NCBI GenBank assembly: GCA_036250195.1
Contig: JAVHZZ010000007.1
Location: 159,478,399 to 159,542,398, forward strand
DNA length: 64,000 nucleotides
From: Mixophyes australis
Lineage: Eukaryota > Chordata > Amphibia > Anura > Limnodynastidae
Direction: 5' to 3'
Made by a program: the position numbers and the translations under genes. Positions within the stretch are counted from its first letter, which is position 1; each line of letters begins with the position of its first letter. The notes under the pieces were generated by a model. It saw nothing but the letters and a program-made list of their open reading frames with translations. It made no database searches and was not told the DNA's origin. Positions 10,401 through 19,409 of this stretch are shown one piece after another.

Positions 10401-12666
10401 CATCATCATCACCATTTATTTATATAGCGCCACTGATTCCGTAGCGCTGTACAGAGAACTCGCTCACATCAGTTCCTGCCCCATTGGAGCTTAGTCTAAA
10501 TTTCCTAACATACACAGACTAGGGTCAAATTTGATAGCAGTCAATTCACCTACTAGTATGTTTTTGGAGTGTGGGAAGAAACCGGAGCACCCGGAGGAAA
10601 CCCACGCATACAAGGGGAGAACATACAAACTCCACACAGATAAGGCCATGGTTGGGAATCGAACTCATGACCCCAGCGCTGTGAGGCAGAAGTGCTAACC
10701 ACTGAGCCACCATGTTGCCCACATGATGTTGTTCTTCTCTGGTTCTGTCCTGTGGGGCTTGGTTAGAAAGATAACGGAGTTCCCTGCAGGATGGGCATGT
10801 ATAGGGGGAGGAAGATACCTCTATCGGAGGCTCTATATCTCCACAGAACCAGTAAACTCCAGTGGATTCAGAGAAAAGGATTTAGCATACCTATAAGAAT
10901 CTTATTTCCAGAAAACCGTTTATAGACCCTGTTGCCTTTTGCAAGGACCGGCACACAGAGGATGAATGGGCATGATATGCAGCAAATATGGGGATCAATC
11001 TTTTGAAATGGCCTTCATACATCAGATTTCCAGCTTACAAGGTGATAGGTTAGAAACAACATATATGGACTATTTAGTTATTTTCCAAGGCAGAAGACAG
11101 CAGACAAGTTAGTAACAATAATATGCAAATTATTTGGGTGATATCAATAAAAAGTAATGTACATGTAACTTGTGTCTGTACATATATGACTATGTAGCTG
11201 TGACCATGTATATACGTGAGATATATGCAAATTGTGTTCCTGCAATTATGGGAATGTTTTTATTTGCAAATTGCTGTACTTTTTATAAGAAGATATGAAT
11301 TTAAAATAAATTGGTGGTGTTCCCCTTTAATCTTCCTTGAAAGTGTCAACAGGTTACTGAGAGGTTTAATATTTTATACATGAAAATATTAGAAAGTTTT
11401 CCTTTACAGTGAACACTATTAATTAGGAATATGATGTGCGGGGTAAAAATCCTGGGAACGTAACTAACCGCATATAGAACCTAACCGGTGTTTTATATGT
11501 GTTCTGTTTCCCTAGGTAGTGATATCGTGCGGATTGTTGGAGGATTAAAAGGCCGCGTGGAAATCAAGCGAAACGGAGAGTGGGGAACAATCTGTGATGA
11601 CAGCTGGGACAATAATGATGGGATAGTAATCTGCCGAATGTTGGGACACTCGAACTTTGTGTCAGTATTCACTGCAGCTGCAGGTAAGGGGGTCTCCTTC
11701 CTCTATGTACTGTGTGTATCAGCACTTTCCTGCCCCCACAGATACAATGTGGTTTCACATCGCCTGCAGCTCGCGATCCGCTGTACATGCGCAAGGGCCC
11801 CCCTGATATAGTGGAGACCCACCCTAGAGTTACTAAACCGCATTATTTCAAACCGCTCAGTCTCAAACCACACAGCCATTTAAATGGAATCTATGTAGCA
11901 ATAAATAATTAAAAACACAGGCAGCATGTCCCCCAGAAACCCTTACAATGTGTGGGGTCCCTCTGTTGTAGTGGAAACTGCACCAACCTGGTCAGCGCAA
12001 GGTTGTAGTCTCTATGGAAAGGGGAGGAGGGGGCACAAAATTACAGCCCCCCTTCCCATAAAGGTTCCAGCCCTAAGCTGGGGCTGGTTTCCTCTATCAC
12101 AGGACCCCACGCTTGTGACTTTCCCTGTTTTAGTGCACGCACCCTCCAGGTTGTACAGCTCTGGGGCAGGATAAGGATTGCGGGTGTGTCTGTGTACAGA
12201 GTCCGTCGGGTGTTGTGTATACGTCTCCTTACGCTTATAGAGGCGGATCGGGGAGACAAAGGGCGGGCATGCATCGGCCAAGTATTGTAAGGGGGCGTGT
12301 TCAAGTAAATGGACCTATGTAGACCTGGACGCAGGCGCCTGTCAAGGAACCTATCTGTTGCAGGTCTCTAGCCCAGCTACGCAGTCACGCAGTGATAATA
12401 ATGCGTCAGACTCCTCTGCTTTAGACAGAAATTGCGTCCAACTCTACATAAGACACAAACCACCACCCTCCATGTTCTGTCCTGATCCCATGACACAAGT
12501 TCTCTGTATGATACAATTGTGGTTCTTCTCTGCAGGAACCGGGAAGATTTTTCTGGATGAAGTGGCGTGTAAGGGCACGGAAAGAAGTATCCTGGACTGT
12601 GAAAAATCTGACTGGGAAAAGCATAACTGCAATCACGCCGAGGACGCTGGAGTGGAATGTGCATAG
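1405..12666 (+). CDS. MARCO: MARCO-like scavenger receptor, 3' part (collagenous stalk and SRCR domain)
   Basis: Eight exons can be read: 1405-1449, 6512-6610, 7173-7226, 7516-7560, 8382-8480, 10346-10375, 11516-11683 and 12536-12666. Each has AG/GT borders where applicable and all are phase 1-1, so they join without a frame break. The first six give 41 consecutive Gly-X-Y triplets ending GQN-R. The last two give one SRCR domain with six cysteines, the group A pattern, split over two exons as is usual for group A. MARCO is a trimeric type II membrane receptor of macrophages that binds bacteria and polyanionic particles through its SRCR domain. The cytoplasmic tail, membrane segment and first collagen exons must lie left of position 1. 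MSR1 and SCARA5 have the same domain order; MARCO is preferred because C1QL2 lies convergently downstream, as in human. Small extra exons inside the 5-kb second intron cannot be excluded. Confidence 0.9.
1471..1726. repeat. 27-bp tandem array in MARCO intron
   Basis: About 9.5 copies of a 27-bp unit (GTGTGCTGACATGTGGTGGC and seven more bases), starting 21 nt after the exon donor at 1449/1450. Because 27 is divisible by three and the unit lacks stops, several frames on both strands stay open; these are not genes. Confidence 0.95.
1733..2470. other. Intron sequence without recognised features
   Basis: Single-copy-looking intronic DNA between the 27-bp array and the fold-back element. I see no coding potential. 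Confidence 0.5.
2476..3190. mobile_element. Fold-back element with long inverted arms
   Basis: The segment from about 2476 to 2660 recurs inverted at about 3010-3190. Matching landmarks are ACATGTTAAAA, CACTAATAA, CTGATATAAGTTA and GTACTGTCC, in the same order on both arms. The arms have diverged and enclose about 350 bp. This is typical of an old non-autonomous DNA transposon; no transposase is present. Confidence 0.6.
3298..3913. mobile_element. MITE-like element with 15-bp terminal inverted repeats
   Basis: GCTAGGTACACACTG at 3298-3312 is matched exactly by its reverse complement at 3899-3913. The interior contains repeated GACCGACC/GGTCGG words on both sides, suggesting longer degenerate inverted repeats. 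No coding sequence is seen. Confidence 0.65.
4000..6430 (+). mobile_element. LTR-retroelement-like region in MARCO intron
   Basis: It contains a CCAAT-like site and a TATA-like CCTATTTAAACC at about 4270, a long T/C-rich tract, and a GC-rich module at 6090-6190. That module (GCGACCTGC ... TTAGACTCCGC ... TGCTAGG) recurs at 41925-42025. I see no gag or pol coding sequence, so it may be a long LTR or a deletion derivative. The boundaries are approximate. Confidence 0.45.
5189..5455. repeat. 49-bp tandem array
   Basis: About five copies of a 49-bp unit beginning CTGTTCCACGGGCTATACCG, with degenerate relatives continuing to about 5560. It is open in three + frames by chance. Confidence 0.9.
6512..6610 (+). 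CDS. MARCO: MARCO collagen exon (11 triplets)
   Basis: A 99-nt exon with acceptor AATGCAG and donor GTGAGG, phase 1-1. It encodes eleven Gly-X-Y triplets, including [15 protein letters not shown] and GLP GTP, without interruption. Confidence 0.9.
6881..7090. repeat. 20-bp tandem array in MARCO intron
   Basis: About ten nearly identical copies of GAGGAATGATGAGTCCCGGG. Degenerate relatives (AGGAATGATCAGTCAC and similar) flank it from about 6630 to 7125, so the clean core looks like a recent re-amplification of an older array. Confidence 0.95.
7173..7226 (+). CDS. MARCO: MARCO collagen exon (6 triplets)
   Basis: A 54-nt exon, acceptor CTGTGCAG and donor GTATTA, phase 1-1. It encodes [18 protein letters not shown]. 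The GQR and GQK triplets put arginine and lysine in the Y position, as is common in stable collagen helices. Confidence 0.9.
7516..7560 (+). CDS. MARCO: MARCO collagen exon (5 triplets)
   Basis: A 45-nt exon, acceptor TTTCTAG and donor GTGAGA, phase 1-1. It encodes [15 protein letters not shown]. Confidence 0.88.
7766..8160. repeat. 34-bp tandem array in MARCO intron
   Basis: About eleven copies of a 34-bp unit containing GGTGGCACAGTGGTTAGCA followed by an AT-only tail. The first half resembles the tRNA-like head of the SINEs elsewhere in this window. Confidence 0.95.
8382..8480 (+). CDS. MARCO: MARCO collagen exon (11 triplets)
   Basis: A 99-nt exon, acceptor TTCTTCAG and donor GTACAT, phase 1-1. 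It encodes eleven triplets including GNP GPP GPK and GEK GAT GPQ. It is the same length as the exon at 6512-6610, which could reflect an old exon duplication. Confidence 0.9.
8668..9140. repeat. 22-bp tandem array in MARCO intron
   Basis: About 21 copies of a 22-bp unit TACCACGTTATATCCACCCT plus CC. The C-rich strand is free of stops, which creates spurious open frames of up to 191 codons. Confidence 0.95.
9203..9787 (+). repeat. 43-bp tandem array in MARCO intron
   Basis: About 13-14 copies of a 43-bp unit containing GGGGACACCGGGACTGTCTG, TATTACATG and TGTCCTGAGAGTGA. The first copies include a local inversion at about 9246-9262. The same unit makes the array at 38077-38890 in the opposite orientation, and a single relic lies at 13418-13460. 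Confidence 0.95.
10346..10375 (+). CDS. MARCO: MARCO last collagen exon
   Basis: A 30-nt exon, acceptor CATGTAG and donor GTAAGA, phase 1-1. It encodes GPA GIP GQN and then R, so the Gly-X-Y register ends here and the chain passes into the SRCR domain. Confidence 0.85.
10399..10726 (-). mobile_element. tRNA-derived SINE (V-SINE-like)
   Basis: Read on the - strand it has a tRNA-like head with pol III box A (TGGCTCAGTGG) and box B, a central block around TTTCTTCCCACACTCC, and a tail with ATATAAATAAATGGTGATGA ending in a short repeat. Naming it V-SINE-like and its tail L2-like is inference from memory of those families. Confidence 0.75.
11516..11683 (+). CDS. MARCO: MARCO SRCR exon 1
   Basis: A 168-nt exon, acceptor CCCTAG and donor GTAAGG. 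It starts VRIVGG and contains [19 protein letters not shown] and VICRMLG, giving the first two cysteines of a group A SRCR domain. The double aspartate in CDDSW matches the metal-binding acidic pair of MARCO. The position of the ligand-binding RGR motif of mammalian MARCO reads KGR here, followed by a further KR pair. Confidence 0.95.
12536..12666 (+). CDS. MARCO: MARCO SRCR exon 2, with stop
   Basis: Acceptor TCTGCAG, then [21 protein letters not shown] and EDAGVEC, followed by A and a TAG stop at 12664-12666. These supply the remaining four SRCR cysteines and the acidic residue before the last cysteine. The reading frame continues that of 11516-11683 exactly. Confidence 0.95.
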
Positions 12667-12864
12667 TAGTCACCCCGGCTATGAGCAGGGAAATGTCACC
12701 AATAAGTTATCAGTTATATTCTGGTGTAATTATATCAATACTAAACAATCCATTAAACAAAATACAACTCCAGCTCAGCGTACGGACTATTCTTTACAAC
12801 GCTGAGGAAGATACAACTAAGGTACACTCAGTGTCACAATAATAGGCATCAGACTGGCATCCAG

Positions 12865-12870
12865 AATAAA
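12865..12870 (+). terminator. Poly(A) signal, MARCO
   Basis: AATAAA lies about 200 nt after the MARCO stop codon, implying a short 3' UTR ending near 12890. It is the first canonical hexamer I see after the stop. Confidence 0.5.
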
Positions 12871-14518
12871 CACACTGAACCCTGCAGCAATTACATGAGA
12901 TTGGTTGGTAGAATACAGGAGATGGATGTGCAGGGAACCAATCAGATTTTTCCTTTCATTGTCAGACTTATACTGGACCAGTCAAAGTTGATTTCTGATT
13001 GGTTGCTGTATATTTGCCCAGTTTTCAGAAATCACCAACAAATAATTATGTGATAATGAACTTTTGTGGAGACTGCAGACATAAACATGTGACGTGAAAC
13101 TGTCTCCAAATCCGGCTATACCATCTAGTATCTCCATTTCCGAATCGTCCATAATTAATAACATAATAATTTTCAACACATTAAACTTTGCAATATTTGT
13201 TTGTACTTCTTCTTCAAAAAAAACAAAACTGAAAAGCACTAAGGGAGCAACTGAAAGAGCTAGGCTATATATATATATATTAGTTCTGCTTTAGTCCCAT
13301 TAGATTAAAATCTACAGTACTCATTTATACAAGTATCTTTTAATGTTCCCATTATACTGCAGCAGATAAAACTAGCACCAGCCTTAGTCTGTCTTCAGCA
13401 TCTGTTTGACTTACGTTAATCATGAGAGTGAGGGACATTGTGACCGTCTTTAATACATGTGAAAATTGTGAGTGTGTCAAGTGTCTGTCTGGAAATAATG
13501 TTCTCCGCTGAAGTCCAACCTGCAGACACAAAATAGGTCATGAATCTGTGCAAGCTCTAAGCTACAAGAAGTGTTATTGGCAATAGGCTCCTCTGCTCCC
13601 TGTTCATCCCGATATCCCATCTCAATACTCTAAACTCTTATCTGTGCACTGAGAGACTGTGTGACTGCACTATACCTGCTCTACACTGAACACTCAGGCT
13701 GTGGACCAGTATGACAAGCTGGCAGATAGCATTGGCAGACATTAGGATATTTACATTTCCTTGTAAGAAAAGCATCAAGTCCATTGTTGCATCCAAAGTG
13801 ATTCTGCCATTACTGCCCCTTTCGGTTGTGTTACATAATCACATAGTGACAGTGCATGTTGTCATATCTACAGAGTGGGTTTAGAAAGTTAGTCAGAAAA
13901 ATCTTTTTTTTGTCCTTGAATATATGTGAAGACATTAATTAGGTCATATCTAAGTGACTTTTCTCTGTTCTACTCAGTAAACAATCCTTCTCCTCAGTGC
14001 GTCGCTTTTAGTTTGTGTAACAGATTGTCAGCTGTATGCCTCTTAGTGAAGCCGGTGATAAACAGAGTAGCTGCTTCTGACAAATGTGATGTACTTGGGT
14101 ACATGATGCTGCTGTTCCTGCAGGTGAAGGTGAATCACCAACCCAGTGGGCTGTCAGTCATATAATCTTTAGTTTGCCCAGTTCCGCTTGTCCACATATC
14201 TGTGGTTAAGTGTACAGTGGGTAGAATGGCATTTTGTAGCCCAATAATTACATTTTTATGAACCTTCTGGTAGAGATGAGCGATAGCTTTTCTAGTAAAA
14301 TGATGTCATGATGGAGTTTGATAAAAGGAACACAAGACCTCAAGTAACTGTCTAAAACCAGCTGCATTAATAGTGGATATTGGACGCAGATCTAATACTA
14401 GCATAGTCGCCATGGCGTCTGTGATCCGCCTTACGACTGGGCGACCGCTTTCATCTCTTGCAAAGCATTGTTTAACAGTCAATTGTTGTAAAATACTAGT
14501 AGTCTTCTTGGTCTGCTT
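12871..14518. other. Intergenic stretch without genes
   Basis: Apart from the 43-bp relic and a short AT microsatellite near 13265, I see nothing convincing. Open frames here are short and show no family motifs. Confidence 0.5.
13418..13460 (+). repeat. Single relic of the 43-bp repeat
   Basis: CATGAGAGTGAGGGACATTG and TTTAATACATGTG match one unit of the 43-bp arrays at 9203-9787 and 38077-38890. Confidence 0.6.
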
Positions 14519-15730
14519 CTAGGATGAAGATTCACCCCCAGCAGCAGCAGTGGGACTAACACTCAAGAATTCTTCTGAGGAATCCAGGATAGTGGGGGAG
14601 TCATCTCGCCTTAGCAACTTGGATGCAGGACTAACTCCGATCGCTACTGAAGATATTGATGAGGACGGTGTTGTGGGTGTAGATTGCAGGTGTCGGGATG
14701 TAGCTGAGAGAAGGGACCTAGCTGATGCTGGACTGCTTGTTGTTATTTTTTTTAGCATAAGTTTCTGATTTTCCCAACAGCTTTCCATGAACTCTCTTCA
14801 AATGGCGTAACATGGATGAGGTTCCTAGATGGTTAAGGTCCCTACCTCTACTGACTGTGGCTTTACATATGCTACAAATGGCTAGATAACTGTTATCAGG
14901 ATTTGGGTAAAAATAATTCAACACATAAGAGGTGGATTTTTTTGGTCTTATGCCCAGGCATGACAATGGCCTTCTTCTTATCACGTGCAAGAACTGCTTC
15001 CACCAGTGCAGGACTTACACAAACAACATCATCCTCATTAGCATCCTCATTAGCGCCCTTGTCAGCTACACAAATATCCCCCTCATCCTGTTGCAATTTC
15101 AAAGTGACATCCTCAATTTGTGTATCACTGGCTACACTTGGGCTGTTCATGCACACATCTGCAGAAATGTTGAAAGGGGCCTTCTTTATGGGTACACTAC
15201 CAGAAAGGTCAGGATTACACATAGCACTTGTGGATAGACTCTCCTCAGGAATTTGTGTCATTTCTGAATTTGAACATACATTTTTCTCTAACGCCTTACT
15301 GTTTTCTTCCAACTCTGCTTTTACACGTAAAAGTATTTGGACACCACTTTTGGAGTCTGAATGACAAGGTCTTGCTTGGTCATGACTGACCTTACAAGAA
15401 GATGCCTCAGTGACAGTTGCAGAACTAGCACTTATATAGAAAGGCGAAGGTCTCATTCTTTCCTTGCCAGTGCGTGTGTAGAATGGCATGTTGGCAATTT
15501 TATTTTTTTCTGCAGATAATTTTGCCTGGATTACATCTTTTTTTTCTTAACTAAGGTAAAAGGTGTTTTTTTTACATTTTTGTTTCCCTGACTTAAAAAC
15601 ACAATGCACTTTACCATAGTATATAGCAGATGACGTAGAGGGATTACTATCATCATGACTGGTGCCAGCAGCTGCTTGGTGCAGTAAATAAATTATTTCT
15701 ACATGAGCCAGCCACAAATAAGTTATTTGT
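14519..15730 (-). pseudogene. BED zinc-finger / hAT-like transposase fragment, frameshifted
   Basis: Read on the - strand, protein-like sequence starts near 15730 (HQAAAGTSHDDSNPSTSSA, then CVFKSGKQKC). It continues as a 197-codon open frame from 15489 and passes into a BED finger at about 14942-14787. The BED finger shows an aromatic NYF start, C-x2-C (AICSICKA) and H-x4-H (RHLKRVH). A serine/threonine-rich tail ends at a TAG at 14519-14521. The frame breaks at about four places, each next to a run of seven or eight A (near 15570, 15540, 14937-14943 and 14746-14753). BED fingers occur in hAT transposases and in the ZBED genes derived from them. The catalytic and dimerisation parts are not seen. 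Either an old degraded element or a domesticated exon with homopolymer sequencing errors would fit. Confidence 0.65.
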
Positions 15731-15743
15731 AAGTGATCCAGTC

Positions 15744-15785
15744 ACACTATGTAATACTATGTAATACTATGTAATACTATGTAAT
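15744..15785. repeat. Short 11-bp tandem repeat
   Basis: About four copies of GTAATACTAT-like units directly before unique sequence. Confidence 0.7.
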
Positions 15786-16222
15786 TCACTGCAGATACAG
15801 AGTGTGCTCATCTTCACCAAAAGAGCAATTCCAAAACATATATTCATAAATATCATGTTGCCTTATGCTCCAATCATCCCCACCACCAATCCCGCGTCTT
15901 CTCTTCCATCATCTACAGAATGTTATGGGAAGATTCAGCCACAATTTATATACTGGCAGAGAAAGTGTTACAAGAGAAGCAGATTGTTGCCGGGGAATGT
16001 GGATGTCAGCTCACAGGCTCGGGCAGGTCTTACCGTCACTGAAGTAATACAAATACCGTCTTCTCCCATCTGCAAATTATACAGAGCAAACAACCAGCAG
16101 CCTCATCCCTTCTGCAACTGATTCTGTCCCTGTGTGTGTATGGGAGAGATGATTAATATCCGCATTGTCATCTGTACACAAACACCCAATGACACAATGG
16201 GGCTCAACCCTATACACAATCT

Positions 16223-16337
16223 AATAATCATCATCATCACCATTTATTTATATAGCGCCACTAATTCCGCAGCGCTGTACAGAGAACTCATTCACATCAG
16301 TCCCTGCCCCATTGGAGCTTACAGTCTAAATTCCCTA

Positions 16338-16368
<31 letters not shown>

Positions 16369-16565
16369 GGTCAATTTTGTTAGCGGCTAATTAACCTACC
16401 AGTATGTTTTTGGAATGTGGGAGGAAACCGGAGCACCCGGAGGAAACCCACGCAAACACGGGGAGAACATACAAACTCCACAAAGATAAGGCCATGGTCG
16501 GGAATTGAACTCATGACCCCAGTGCTGTAAGGCAGAAGTGCTAACCATTGAGCCACCATGCTGCC
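16223..16565 (-). mobile_element. tRNA-derived SINE (V-SINE-like)
   Basis: It belongs to the same family and has the same orientation as the copy at 10399. It carries a (CA)n expansion at about 16338-16365 within its body. The head (GGTGGCTCAATGGTTAGCAC on the - strand) is at the right end and the L2-like tail at the left. Confidence 0.8.
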
Positions 16566-16569
16566 CACA

Positions 16570-17958
16570 ATATAATGAGGGGTACTATACACAATCTAAT
16601 AATATAATGAGGGGTCCTACACACAATCTAATAATATAATGAGGGGTCCTATACATAATATAATAATATAATGAGGGGTCCTATACACAATATAATAATA
16701 TAATGAGGGGTCCTACACATAATATAATAATAATTTAATGAGGTGTCCTATACACAATATAACGAGGGGTCCTATACACAATATAATAATATAATGAGGT
16801 GTCCTATACACAATATAATAATATAATGAGGGGTCCTATACACAATATAATAATATAATGAGGGGTCCTATACACAATATAATAATATAATGAGGGGTCC
16901 TATACATAATATAATAATATAATGAGGTGTCCTATACACAATATAATAAGGTGTCCTATACACAATATAATAATATAACGAGGGGTCCTATACACAATAT
17001 AATAATATAATGAGGTGTCCTATACATAATGTAATAATATAACGAGGGGTCCTATACACAATATAATAATATAATGAGGTGTCCTATACACAATATAATA
17101 AGGTGTCCTATACACAATATAATAATATAACGAGGGGTCCTATACACAATATAATAATATAATGAGGTGTCCTATACATAATGTAATAATATAACGAGGG
17201 GTCCTATACACAATATAATAATATAATGAGGTGTCCTATACACAATATAATAATATAATGAGGTGTCCTATACATAATATAATAATATAACGAGGTGTCC
17301 TATACATAATATAATAATATAACGAGGTGTCCTATACACAATATAATAATATAACGAGGTGTCCTATACACAATATAATAATATAATGAGGGGTCCTATA
17401 CACAATATAATAATATAATGAGGGGTCCTATACACAATATAATAATATAATGAGGGGTCCTATACACAATATAATAATATAATGAGGTGTCCTATACATA
17501 ATATAATAATATAATGAGGTGTCCTATACATAATATAATAATATAACGAGGGGTCCTATACATAATATAATAATATAACGAGGGGTCCTATACACAATAT
17601 AATAATATAATGAGGTGTCCTATACATAATATAATAATATAACGAGGGGTCCTATACACAATATAATAATATAATGAGGGGTCCTATACACAATATAATA
17701 ATATAATGAGGGGTCCTATACACAATATAATAATATAACGAGGGGTCCTATACACAATATAATAATATAATGAGGTGTCCTATACATAATATAATAATAT
17801 AATGAGGTGTCCTATACATAATATAATAATATAACGAGGGGTCCTATACATAATATAATAATATAATGAGGGGTCCTATACACAATATAATAATATAACG
17901 AGGGGTCCTATACACAATATAATAATATAATGAGGTGTCCTATACATAATATAATAAT
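16570..17958. repeat. 32-bp AT-rich tandem array
   Basis: About 43 copies of a 32-bp unit made of AATATAATAATATAATGAGG and GGTCCTATACAC. The variants GGGGTCC/GGTGTCC, ATGAGG/ACGAGG and ACAC/ACAT recur in blocks, which indicates segmental duplication within the array. It starts right at the head of the SINE at 16565. Confidence 0.95.
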
Positions 17959-18433
17959 AGACCAGCACATTCTCTGATCATGGTAAATAAAAGGGACCTG
18001 AAGTCAGATAAAAATTACAAGGACCCGATAGAAGCTTTTTCTAGTGGCGCAACAGTGCTGAATACACTGTCATAACGTCATTCCCAGAATGCAGCAGACT
18101 GTACAGCGCTGCTGTAGTGTCTGTATAAGAACAATCCTATAACAACATCAGGAAACAGCCCTGTAGCAGTAAATCATCCGACGTCTACACATAAGTGGGA
18201 GATGTAGAACATGTGTGGAGATGGTGCCCGAGAAGCGGGCGAAGGTGCCCGCCATCGCTATGCCCCTGGAGGGGCTGAAGATATACCTGGTGCCCGGGAA
18301 GGGGATGAAGAGTCCCCCGGTAGCTGAGCCCTGCAAGTGGGTGAAGACAGAAGAGGAGAAGTACTCACCCGTCCATCGATCCAGCGGCGGTGAGTATAAC
18401 TTCTTTCTTGCAGGTCCTGTGCGCGGGGGAAGG

Positions 18434-18596
18434 ATGAGCCAATCAGGGCTCATCTTTCCCCGCTGGCCAATCAGCGGCCGGATGCGCGAGCCAATCGCGG
18501 CTCGCGCCCGGCCATTCAAAAGATTGGCGCCGACGCGAGCCAATCAGCGCTCGCGCCGGCTGATGACGTCACGCCGGCGACTATATAAGTCGCCGG
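18434..18596 (+). promoter_or_regulatory. Promoter with CCAAT x4, CRE and TATA, each inside a palindrome
   Basis: CCAAT boxes lie at about 18439, 18467, 18491 and 18540, a perfect CRE (TGACGTCA) at 18564-18571, and a TATA box (CTATATAAG) at 18581-18589. Spacing and order are those of a strong pol II core promoter that would bind NF-Y, CREB/ATF and TBP. Each element lies at the centre of an inverted repeat with 4-9-bp arms. Transcription would start near 18610-18620. Confidence 0.65.
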
Positions 18597-18913
18597 GTGG
18601 CGCCATTTTGGAGAAGTCCGTCGGCGGAGAAGAGAGAGGACGTCTCTTCAAGACGTCCATCAACAGAGCCAGCAGCAGCGGCGGCAGGGGGCCCTTGTAA
18701 GGGCCGTGAGCTACCCTGCCGCCAGAAGACTTCAATCAAGCCGCCGGAGCGGAGAACGTCGGCGGGGAGCCCTTGTAAGGGCTGAGAGCGCCCCCGCCAA
18801 GCACCCCTCAACAGCGCCGAAGAGGAGAAGAGGCGCCGCCGGCTGGAGGGTCTGGAAGACCCGGAGAAAGAAACAGAAGACGGCGTGTCAAGTTGAGTAT
18901 CCTGCGCAGAGCA

Positions 18914-18915
18914 GG
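18914..18915 (+). other. Consensus 5' splice site of the GC-rich repeat
   Basis: CAG/GTAAGT, about 300 nt after the predicted start site. The reverse copy has CAG/GTAAGG at the equivalent place (50132/50131), which suggests a spliced leader exon. Confidence 0.45.
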
Positions 18916-18937
18916 TAAGTAGACTCAACAATAACGT

Positions 18938-19409
18938 CGGGCACTAGGCTCGTGGCACAGTCGGGCACAAGGCCCGTGTCACTGTAAAGTAGGGGCACAA
19001 GGCCCAGGGACCTGGGCACTAGGCCCCAACGAAGTAGTGGGCCAGTAGGCCATTAGTATATACATGATAAAGGGGACAAGCCCCTGTTAGTTAGTGAGGG
19101 GGACTCTGAGCCCCAGGTATACAAGGGCACAAGGCCCTTAGGTAGTTAGTGGCCTAGAGGCCATAGGAAGGCCAGAGGGCCTGGTTAGAGGCTGGTAGCC
19201 TGTAGGTTATTAAGGGCACAAGGCCCTCAGTCAGTTAGGGAGGCCACAGGCCTCAGGCAGGGGCTAGGACCCCTAGGTAGTAGGGCACAAGGCCCTAGTG
19301 AGTGGGCTCAGAGCCCTGAGTTAGAGAGGGGGCTGAGGCCCGTTAATCAGAGCACAAGGCTCTGTGTGTAGCTGGGCAGAGACCCATGGTGTGTAGGGTA
19401 TAAGGCCCT
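18938..19409 (+). repeat. Array of short hairpins with varying stems
   Basis: At least fifteen small inverted repeats, 5-6-bp arms and 3-6-nt loops, spaced 10-60 bp apart. Examples by position: 18962-18976 (CGGGC arm), 19071-19085 (AGGGG), 19124-19138 (AGGGC), 19150-19163 (TGGCC), 19240-19254 (GAGGCC), 19281-19297 (TAGGGC), 19304-19316 (GGGCT), 19348-19364 (CAGAGC). The commonest loop is ACAAG or ACTAG. It is not a simple tandem array, because the sequence between hairpins differs. Confidence 0.75.

Noticed and set aside
18215..18931. 161-codon + frame and - strand frames over the GC-rich promoter region
   Set aside because: They cross CCAAT, CRE and TATA elements and have arginine-rich composition from high GC. 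No homologous motif.
18938..19409. tRNA or known small-RNA genes in the hairpin array
   Set aside because: Stems are only 5-6 bp with short loops, no cloverleaf, and no pol III boxes or microRNA-length stems.
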